Shown: in pieces, positions 1 through 6,158 of the stretch
Numbering within the stretch: the first letter of the stretch is position 1
Layout of the letters: each line of letters starts with the position of its first letter
Source: Deltaproteobacteria bacterium
GTDB lineage: Bacteria > Desulfobacterota > Desulfobaccia > Desulfobaccales > 0-14-0-80-60-11
Direction of reading: 5' to 3'
Assembly: GCA_030018495.1 (NCBI GenBank)
Contig: JASEFS010000019.1
Coordinates: 1-64,000, forward strand
DNA: 64,000 nucleotides
Program-made: the position numbers and the translations under genes
Notes under the pieces: model-generated
Seen by the model: the letters and a program-made list of their open reading frames with translations, nothing else
Told to the model about the DNA's origin: nothing
Database searches by the model: none

Positions 1-9
1 CGCCCGCGG

Positions 10-1671
10 CTATGGCCGCCCCGGCAGCCGCGCCGCGGGCGCCAGACCGGTAATCACCGGCGCGCCCGAAGTGCACTCCACTTCGACCTCATAATATTGC
101 CCTTCAACAAAGACATTGAAGGTGCGCAGACCCGGCCCTTTTTCCGGAACCGGCTTATCCAGCCGGTCCAAGTAATCCTTGACCTGCTGGAAAAGATTTT
201 TCTGTTTAATGGTAAGGAAGACGTCATCCTCCAGCTTCACCTGCTCCAGACTCTTGGCCTTGACCTCTTCGGGGACGGGCTCCAGCCCGTACTTCCATTT
301 CAGGAAGCGCAGGCCCGTGGTGGGGTACAGGGCGTAAATCAGGATATCGCCGTCGTCCTTGGCCAATCCTTTGGTGGCTTCCACCGCCTTATCCCATTCG
401 GGCTCCAGGATCTCGCCGGGCCGCTTGGTGGTGGGCTTTTCCCCCCGTTCATAGCCCTTGAGGATGATTTTCTGCACTTTGGGGTCCATGGGCGCCGGGG
501 TTTTGCCGTAAAGGCCGTAAGCCAGGCCCTTCACCTCCGCGGGCACCATCTTGTAGCGGCCGAAGAGCACGTTCATCACCGCCTGAATGCCCACGATCTG
601 GCTGGTGGGGGTGACCAGGGGCGGATAGCCCAACTCTTTCCGGGTCTGGGGCAGGTCCGCCATAACCTCGTGGATGCGGTCCAGGGCGTTGGCCTCCTTG
701 AGCTGATTGACCAGGTTGGAGTACATGCCGCCGGGAATCTGGTGCAGCAGCACGCCCGTGTCGATTTGGGCCATTTTGCTGGTGTCCAGGAGATCCCGAT
801 ATTTCACCGCCACTTTCTCCAGGTCGTAGCCGATCTCAATGAGTTTGGCCAGGTCCATATCCGATTCCCGGTCCGTCTGTTCCACGGCCACCAGGATGGG
901 TTCGATGGCCGGCTGGGCAGTGCGAAGGGCAAAGGGCGACAGGCAGGTGTCCAGGATGTCCACTCCGGCTTCAATGGCCTTGAGATAGCTCATGGAGCCC
1001 TGGCCGGAAGTGTAATGGGTATGGAACTCCACCGGTATCTTGATGGTCTCTTTAATTGACTTGATGATATCGTAGGCGTCGTTGGGGGAGACCATGCCGG
1101 CCATGTCTTTCAGGACAAAGGAATCGGCGCCCATTTCTTCGCACTTCTTGGCAAAATCGACGTAATATTCCAGGTTGAAGATGGGGCCGCCCATGCGCCG
1201 CTGGGTGAGGCTGTAGCACACCGCGGCCTGGAAATGGGCCATGAGGCCTTCCTTCTTGGCGTCCATAAGGGCCTTGACCGAGACTTCCCAGTTGCGCATG
1301 TCGTTTAAGGCGTCAAAGACCCGGAAGATGTCCACCCCGGCCTCGGCCGCATAGCGCACGAACCGGTAGGTGACATCATCGGCATAGTTGCGGTAGCCCA
1401 CCAGGTTCTGGCCCCGGAGGAGCATCATGGTGGGGGTCTTCTTCAAGAGGCCCTTGATGGTGCGGATGCGGTCCCAGGGGTCGTCGCCCAGGAAGCGGTG
1501 GGTGGTGTCGAAGGTGGCACCCCCCCAAACTTCCAGAGCGAAATAGCCCATTTGATCCATGCGCTCCATGAAGGGGATGATGTCTTCCGTGCGCATGCGG
1601 GTGGCCAAGAGAGACTGGTGGCCATCCCGGAAGGTGGTGTCGGTAAATTTTATGGGGTTTTTTCCGGCCAT
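10..1671 (-). CDS. Pyruvate/oxaloacetate carboxyltransferase (transcarboxylase 5S / OadA / PycB-like), biotin end missing
   Basis: Carboxyltransferase that moves CO2 between a biotin carrier and pyruvate/oxaloacetate in the cytoplasm. The 553-residue product opens with the HMGL-like barrel signature DTTFRDGHQS (about residues 11-20), has the carbamylated-lysine context VLKDMAG and the metal-ligand pair HTHYTSG, followed by the PYC/OADA conserved domain (about 300-500). ATG start with AAGGAG upstream. It is the last gene of a minus-strand operon after a 12S-like subunit and a 68-residue subunit. Odd: the frame ends in an Ala/Pro linker (LAPAARLPGRP) just where OadA/PycB proteins run into a biotinyl domain; another minus frame at positions 2-28 continues as AAGAAIAAG. 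Either a one-base frameshift separates the biotin domain outside the window, or this is a 5S-type subunit using a separate biotin protein. Family call secure; exact enzyme identity not. Confidence 0.9.
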   Translation of the reverse strand: MAGKNPIKFTDTTFRDGHQSLLATRMRTEDIIPFMERMDQMGYFALEVWGGATFDTTHRFLGDDPWDRIRTIKGLLKKTPTMMLLRGQNLVGYRNYADDVTYRFVRYAAEAGVDIFRVFDALNDMRNWEVSVKALMDAKKEGLMAHFQAAVCYSLTQRRMGGPIFNLEYYVDFAKKCEEMGADSFVLKDMAGMVSPNDAYDIIKSIKETIKIPVEFHTHYTSGQGSMSYLKAIEAGVDILDTCLSPFALRTAQPAIEPILVAVEQTDRESDMDLAKLIEIGYDLEKVAVKYRDLLDTSKMAQIDTGVLLHQIPGGMYSNLVNQLKEANALDRIHEVMADLPQTRKELGYPPLVTPTSQIVGIQAVMNVLFGRYKMVPAEVKGLAYGLYGKTPAPMDPKVQKIILKGYERGEKPTTKRPGEILEPEWDKAVEATKGLAKDDGDILIYALYPTTGLRFLKWKYGLEPVPEEVKAKSLEQVKLEDDVFLTIKQKNLFQQVKDYLDRLDKPVPEKGPGLRTFNVFVEGQYYEVEVECTSGAPVITGLAPAARLPGRP

Positions 1672-1880
1672 TGATTGCTCCTTCGTTGTAAGCTATAGGC
1701 TATAAGCTTTAAGCTCTAAGCTTTAAAAACCATACGACCTGTCTGGTTTACGTTCCTTGGATAACCCTGTTACGGGACGGGGAACCCGGCCCCTGCACCT
1801 CAAAATATATATGTCTAAGAGAGTTGTCTAGCGTGGCTCTCTCTTTTTTAGCTTAAAGCTTTAAGCCCAACAGCTTAAAG
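1672..1880. repeat. Intergenic short-word repeats (AGCTTTAAGCT type)
   Basis: The spacer between the 5S-like gene and the small subunit holds two clusters of drifting repeats of the word AGCTTTAAGCT/AGCTTAAAGCT, near 1690-1725 and 1852-1890. A weak hairpin (AGAGAG...CTCTCT) followed by a T-run in plus orientation lies near 1815-1840. No gene is seen. Confidence 0.5.
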
Positions 1881-2087
1881 CTATCTCAAGCTGCGGCGCT
1901 GCATGAGCTGCCGTATCTGCATGGCGGCCTGGCGGCCTGACAAGCCCCAGAGGTTGGGGGGTGGACCCGCAGCCCGCGGGGCCATCTGAGCCATCTGGGC
2001 CGCGGCCAGGCAGGCTTCTTCATCCTGCATATAAGCCTGGATGGCACCGCTGATCGCAGCCACGATTTGTGGTTTGACTGGGCTCAT
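1881..2087 (-). CDS. Small accessory subunit of biotin-dependent decarboxylase/transcarboxylase (MmdE / OadG C-terminus-like)
   Basis: A 68-residue protein between the two large carboxyltransferase genes. Its N-terminal part resembles the IVAAISGAIQAY segment and its C-terminal part the W-x-L-S-GRQ...M...RR segment found at the C-terminus of OadG/MmdD-like chains and in the free epsilon-type subunit of methylmalonyl-CoA decarboxylase; in those enzymes it stabilises the carboxyltransferase complex. Start ATG preceded by CGGAGA. No membrane segment is present, so it is unlikely to be a full gamma subunit. Assignment rests on motif resemblance plus position in the operon. Confidence 0.7.
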   Translation of the reverse strand: MSPVKPQIVAAISGAIQAYMQDEEACLAAAQMAQMAPRAAGPPPNLWGLSGRQAAMQIRQLMQRRSLR

Positions 2088-2359
2088 GATTATTTCTCCG
2101 TTTTAAGGCCTGCCGCAAGTGCCGCTGACGGCGGCCGCGGGCCGCCCTATAACTGACTGCTGACTGCACCATGGCGGGATGCGCTCCGCTTTCCCGCCCT
2201 ACAGCTCTGACGGCGGCCACGGCCGCCCAATAACTGTAAAGGTGAGCAGTAAGCAGTAAGCAGGAAAATTTTCAAAACTTCATCACTCAACGGCTAATTC
2301 TAACCACTAACCACTAACCACTGGCCACTGGCCACTGACTGCTGACCGCTGGCTGCTCC
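2088..2359. repeat. Intergenic spacer with drifting heptamer/octamer repeats
   Basis: Between the small subunit and the 12S-like gene. It holds tandem degenerate words: GACTGCTGACTGC near 2153-2168, GCAGTAAGCAGTAAGCAG near 2245-2262, and CCACTAACCACTAACCACTGG followed by CCACTGGCCACTG near 2301-2340. The repeats look like slippage-derived filler and no ORF is convincing. Confidence 0.6.
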
Positions 2360-3913
2360 TTACACGGGGATATTGCCGTGCTTCTTGGCCGGCAGGGCCT
2401 CCCGTTTGGTGCACATGACTTCCAGGGCCTCAATGAGACGAGGCCTGGTCTCCCGGGGCACGATCACCTGGTCCACGAACCCGCGGGATGCGGCAATGTA
2501 TGGGTTATAAAGCAGGTTCTGGTAATCCGCGATGATTTCCTGGCGTTTTTTCTCAGGGTCCTCTGCGGCCTGAATATCCCGCCGGAAAATGACGTTGGCC
2601 GCGCCTTCGGCGCCCATAACGGCGATTTCCGCGGTGGGCCACGCCAAAACCATGTCCGCGCCCAGATCCCGGGAGCACATGGCGAGATAGCTGCCGCCGT
2701 AGTCCTTGCGGGTTATCAGGGTGATCTTGGGCACGGTGGCTTCGGAGTAGCACCATAAGAGCTTGGCCCCATGGCGGATGATGCCCCGGTGCTCCTGATC
2801 GCTGCCCGGCAGATAGCCCGGCACGTCGGCAATGGTCAGGAGCGGCACGTTGAACGCGTCGCAGAAGCGGATGAACCTGGTGGCCTTGTCCGCCGCGTCC
2901 ACATCCAGGCACCCGGCCAGGACTTTGGGCTGGTTGGCGATGATGCCGACGGGGCGGCCGTTCAGGCGAGCGAAGCCGGTGATTATGTTTTGGGCATAGA
3001 GGTGATGCGGTTCAAAGAAATCACCGTCATCCACGATGGCCCGGATGACATCGTGCATATCGTAAGAGGCCCGGGGATTGTCGGGCACTATGGCGTCCAG
3101 GGCGGGCTCCTCCCGGCTGGAGGGGTCGGAGCAGGGCGCCAGCGGCGGGTCTTCCATGTTGTTGTTGGGAAGGAAGGCGAGCAGACGCTTTATCTGCTCT
3201 ATGGCATCCTGGTCGGACTCGCAGGCGAAATGCGCCACGCCGCTTTTCATATTGTGGGCCAGGGCGCCGCCCAAATCCTCGAAGGAAATTTCCTCGCCGG
3301 TGACGCTCTTGATGACGTCCGGGCCGGTGATGAACATATAACTGGTATTTTTCACCATGAAGACAAAATCGGTCATGGCCGGGGAATACACCGCTCCTCC
3401 AGCGGTGGGCCCCATGATGGCGGAAATCTGGGGGATGACGCCGGATGAGATGGCGTTGCGGTAGAAAATCTGGCCGTAGGCGCTTAAGGAATCAACGCCT
3501 TCCTGGATGCGGGCCCCGCCGGAGTCGTTGAAGCCCACGAACGGCACCCCGGCTTTGAGGGCCAGGTCCATGACCTTGCAGATCTTTTTGGAGTGCATTT
3601 CCCCCAACGAGCCGGCCCGGCTGGTAAAATCCTGGGCAAAGGCGAACACCGGGCGGCCGTTTACCATGCCGAACCCGGTGATAACGCCGTCTGCGGGAAT
3701 CTCCACCTTTTCCATGCCGAAATTGACGCAACGATGCTTCACGAAAATATCGGTTTCCCGGAAGGTTCCCGCATCAAAGAAGAGATCCAGGCGCTCCCGG
3801 GCCGTCAGCTTGCCGCTCTTATGCTGCTTCTCAACGGCCTTGTCTCCGCCCATGGCCTTGATCTGAGCTTCTCTTTCTTTGAGCTCCCTAATCTTGTCGG
3901 CCACAGTTTTCAT
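2360..3913 (-). CDS. Acyl-CoA carboxyltransferase (methylmalonyl-CoA decarboxylase alpha / transcarboxylase 12S / PccB family)
   Basis: 517-residue biotin-dependent carboxyltransferase that transfers the carboxyl group between methylmalonyl-CoA (or propionyl-CoA) and a biotin carrier. It shows the crotonase-fold twin domains of the family: GKLTARERLD near the N-terminus, the glycine-rich acyl-CoA loop GGARIQEGVDSL, MGPTAGGAVYSPA in the N-half, and VPGYLPG plus AVMGAEGAANVIF in the C-half. Length matches 12S/MmdA (about 510-520). ATG start with AAGGAG. It is first in the operon with the small subunit and the 5S-like gene; this 12S plus 5S pairing favours methylmalonyl-CoA:pyruvate transcarboxylase or a methylmalonyl-CoA decarboxylase used in propionate metabolism. 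PccB cannot be excluded. Confidence 0.9.
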   Translation of the reverse strand: MKTVADKIRELKEREAQIKAMGGDKAVEKQHKSGKLTARERLDLFFDAGTFRETDIFVKHRCVNFGMEKVEIPADGVITGFGMVNGRPVFAFAQDFTSRAGSLGEMHSKKICKVMDLALKAGVPFVGFNDSGGARIQEGVDSLSAYGQIFYRNAISSGVIPQISAIMGPTAGGAVYSPAMTDFVFMVKNTSYMFITGPDVIKSVTGEEISFEDLGGALAHNMKSGVAHFACESDQDAIEQIKRLLAFLPNNNMEDPPLAPCSDPSSREEPALDAIVPDNPRASYDMHDVIRAIVDDGDFFEPHHLYAQNIITGFARLNGRPVGIIANQPKVLAGCLDVDAADKATRFIRFCDAFNVPLLTIADVPGYLPGSDQEHRGIIRHGAKLLWCYSEATVPKITLITRKDYGGSYLAMCSRDLGADMVLAWPTAEIAVMGAEGAANVIFRRDIQAAEDPEKKRQEIIADYQNLLYNPYIAASRGFVDQVIVPRETRPRLIEALEVMCTKREALPAKKHGNIPV

Positions 3914-4030
3914 ATAGCGACTCCTTTCCAGCCGTTTTCTAGCCCGGAAAGATTGGGTGCGACAGGGCGGGCGGGGCTAGAAATCTGAAAGATTCAACAC
4001 AGCGAAAGGTGAGTTTCGATGCAATAGATT

Positions 4031-4059
4031 AACCTATTTTCTTTTTCGGACAATGTCAA
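4031..4059 (-). promoter_or_regulatory. Sigma-70-like promoter for the carboxyltransferase operon
   Basis: On the minus strand a perfect -35 TTGACA (4054-4059) is followed after 17 bases by a weak -10 TAGGTT (4031-4036). It would give a leader of about 110 bases before the 12S-like start at 3913. Confidence 0.4.
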
Positions 4060-4083
4060 TCTTAATTTTGTGAAAACTTTCTC

Positions 4084-4115
4084 TTTATTATAGCCCGACA
4101 AGCTTTTATAATAAA
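4084..4115. promoter_or_regulatory. Palindrome containing back-to-back -10 elements
   Basis: Perfect inverted repeat TTTATTATA (4084-4092) and TATAATAAA (4107-4115) with a 14-base centre, in the divergent region between the carboxyltransferase operon (minus) and the thioesterase (plus). Each arm contains a TATAAT box reading outward, so the palindrome could be a shared operator/promoter. Confidence 0.4.
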
Positions 4116-4195
4116 CCCATTTATGAGCAAATGTCGATAATGGTTCGGAGAGGGCATTTAGGATAGTCAATTGAAGGGGAGTAAAGGAGAAGGGC

Positions 4196-4639
4196 ATGAG
4201 CACGCCGGCAGGCTCGCCGATTCAAGACGGGGTCCATCGCACCACGGTGCGGGTGCGTTTCGGCGATACCGACCCCTATGGCATCGTCTATTTTGTCAGT
4301 TATTTCCGCTATTGCCACCGGGCCATCGAAGAGTATCTCCGGGCCGCGGGTTTAAAGCCGGAAGGAACATTCAAAAATGTGGAGGAGAATTTCGGCCTGC
4401 CCATCGTGGAGGCCTGGGCCCGGTTTCGGCGGGCCTCCCGATATGGGGACCTGTTAAGAATCGAAACCAGGATTCAGGAAATCCGCGCCAAGGCCATCAT
4501 TTTCCGGTTTGAATTTTTCCCCGAACACGGGGACGAACTTCTGGCCGAGGGCACCGCCAATCTGCTGGCCATAGACCGCAACTGGCGGGTGCGGGATTTA
4601 CCGCAGAGGGTGAAAGAGGCTCTATTAATGGGTAAATAA
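4196..4639 (+). CDS. Acyl-CoA thioesterase, 4HBT/YbgC-type hotdog fold
   Basis: 147-residue single hotdog-domain protein. The signature RFGDTDPYGIVYF (about residues 22-34) matches the 4-hydroxybenzoyl-CoA thioesterase/YbgC active-site segment, with the catalytic Asp in DTDPYG, followed by the helix SYFRYCHRAIEEYL. It would hydrolyse short or aromatic acyl-CoA in the cytoplasm. Start ATG with AAAGGAG. It is divergent from the methylmalonyl-CoA carboxyltransferase operon, which suggests but does not prove a link to acyl-CoA metabolism. The substrate cannot be read from the sequence. Confidence 0.85.
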   Translation: MSTPAGSPIQDGVHRTTVRVRFGDTDPYGIVYFVSYFRYCHRAIEEYLRAAGLKPEGTFKNVEENFGLPIVEAWARFRRASRYGDLLRIETRIQEIRAKAIIFRFEFFPEHGDELLAEGTANLLAIDRNWRVRDLPQRVKEALLMGK

Positions 4640-4641
4640 AA

Positions 4642-4851
4642 TTATTTATTTTGGGAGGGAATCTTACCTCTTTGATTATTCCCATCGCCTTGAAACCGGC
4701 ACATGTATGACTGTTCATCAATAAATTCCGGGCAGTCCGGTTCCCACCAGGAGCCGCCGAAAAAACAACCATGCTTTGCGGCCACTCCGCCACCCGCCGC
4801 GCAGTCCACGAAATTGCACCTGATCTCTGGCTTAAGAGTCAGCCTCGCCAT
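4642..4851 (-). CDS. Small cysteine-containing protein of unknown function
   Basis: 69 residues, convergent with the thioesterase. The ATG at 4851 is chosen because AAAGGAGG lies four bases upstream on the minus strand. Five cysteines sit in short contexts (RCNFVDC, HGCFFGG, PDCPEF, YMCRF), suggesting metal binding or disulfides; Trp-Trp and Gly-rich stretches occur in the middle. I do not recognise the family. The strong ribosome site and ordered cysteine spacing argue for a real gene. Confidence 0.6.
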   Translation of the reverse strand: MARLTLKPEIRCNFVDCAAGGGVAAKHGCFFGGSWWEPDCPEFIDEQSYMCRFQGDGNNQRGKIPSQNK

Positions 4852-4917
4852 GGGACCTCCTTTAACAACAGGTGTTCGCCGATGCAAAGCAGTAGGATTG
4901 CCCGCAGGCCGGCTTAG

Positions 4918-5052
4918 CCAAGAGCCGGAGCAAAAACGGAACCACCTAGATATGTTATTGAAATTGTTAAGGAAAGTGCGTCAGAGTATGATGAAAGATG
5001 GGCGGGATTAAAACGCTTTCTTGAAGGACCTCGAAATATTCAGTGTTATTAA
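4918..5052 (+). pseudogene. Possible gene remnant, AT-richer than surroundings
   Basis: An open stretch of 44 codons between in-frame stops, with no ATG start, reads as a plausible protein tail (segment YDERWAGLKRFLEGPRN) followed by TAA. Base composition is lower in GC than the neighbouring genes. It may be the 3' end of a decayed gene; no family is recognised. Confidence 0.25.
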
Positions 5053-5169
5053 TTAATTAGCAATGTCGCGGAAAACAGCATTTGTTTTAATTTTGAAAAA
5101 GAAAAATTTAAAGAAAATGCTCGGATTTGAAACATAGACCTCCCCTGACCCCTGACTTGGCCCCTGCTT

Positions 5170-6009
5170 CTAATCCCGCCGCTTCACCACCAGCACCGGG
5201 CAGGGAGAGCTTCCGATAACCCGGGCTGCAATGCTGCCCATGAGCAGACGCTTGAGGCCGGTGCGGCCATGGCTGCCCACTATAATGAGATTCGCCTGTT
5301 TGTCATGCGCAATTTGCACGATAACGTCATCCGGCGCACCCACACTGACGTGGATCTCCATGGGGATGCCCTGGCGGTTGGCCCGCATGAGCATCTTCTG
5401 CACCACGGCCTCGGCTTCGGGCAATTCGCCTTCCTCCCGGGCCGCGCTGACGCCGATAAGCCGGGCATCCAAACGCCGGGTCATTTCCAGGGCCGCCTCC
5501 CAGGCCGCCTCGCTGTAAGGCGAGCCGTCGCTGGCGATGAGAACCCGTTCCCAGGGCAGGGGCGACTCCTGTGGGACAACCAGGACATTGGCCGGACTGA
5601 GGCCGATAACCCGCTCGGTGACGCTGCCCATCAGCAGGTAGCCAAGCCGGTGCTTGCCGTGTCGCCCCATGATGATCAAATGTATTCCCAGCTTCTGGGC
5701 TTCGTCCACAATCGCGGCATACGCGGCATCCGCCCGGCGGATGATACTTTTTACCGACACGCCCAGGTCTTGGGCCTCGGCTTCGATGCCGGCCAGGTCT
5801 GCTGCGACTTCCTGCTCCCATTGCAGCACCGCCTCAGGGGCCAGGCCGGTGTAGCCCAGGTTGTATTCCAGCACTTGCAGGAGATAAATGTGGCTGCGGC
5901 AGGTCCGGGCCAGGGCCAGGGCGGTGACGACCGCGCCTTTGCTGGCCGGGGAGCTGTCGGTGCAGACCAGGAGTTTTTCCATGGCGAGGGGGCAGGCGGG
6001 AAAGGTCAA
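5170..6009 (-). CDS. Tandem universal stress protein (two UspA domains)
   Basis: 279-residue cytoplasmic protein with two Usp domains (about 8-150 and 155-278). Each opens with a beta-strand/Asp motif (LLVCTDSS; VLIASDGS) and ends with the ATP-binding loop (GRHGKHRLGYLLMGSV; GSHGRTGLKRLLMGS). The TTG at 6009 is preferred because AGGAG lies eight bases upstream, whereas the internal ATG at codon 10 has no ribosome site. It lies 150 bp downstream of, and in the same direction as, a PEP-synthase-like gene. Usp domains bind ATP/AMP or respond to energy stress; the role here is unknown. Confidence 0.9.
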   Translation of the reverse strand: MTFPACPLAMEKLLVCTDSSPASKGAVVTALALARTCRSHIYLLQVLEYNLGYTGLAPEAVLQWEQEVAADLAGIEAEAQDLGVSVKSIIRRADAAYAAIVDEAQKLGIHLIIMGRHGKHRLGYLLMGSVTERVIGLSPANVLVVPQESPLPWERVLIASDGSPYSEAAWEAALEMTRRLDARLIGVSAAREEGELPEAEAVVQKMLMRANRQGIPMEIHVSVGAPDDVIVQIAHDKQANLIIVGSHGRTGLKRLLMGSIAARVIGSSPCPVLVVKRRD

Positions 6010-6158
6010 GGTCTCAATCTCCTAAATATAAAATTAAACGGCTATAATGGTGCGTTACATGACTTTGCTTAATTTTAAACAGCCAGCAGCCGGCGGTCTG
6101 CAATCAGCAGCCGCTGGCCGCTGTGTCTTCCAACTGCCAAAAAAATAAAAACGGAACC

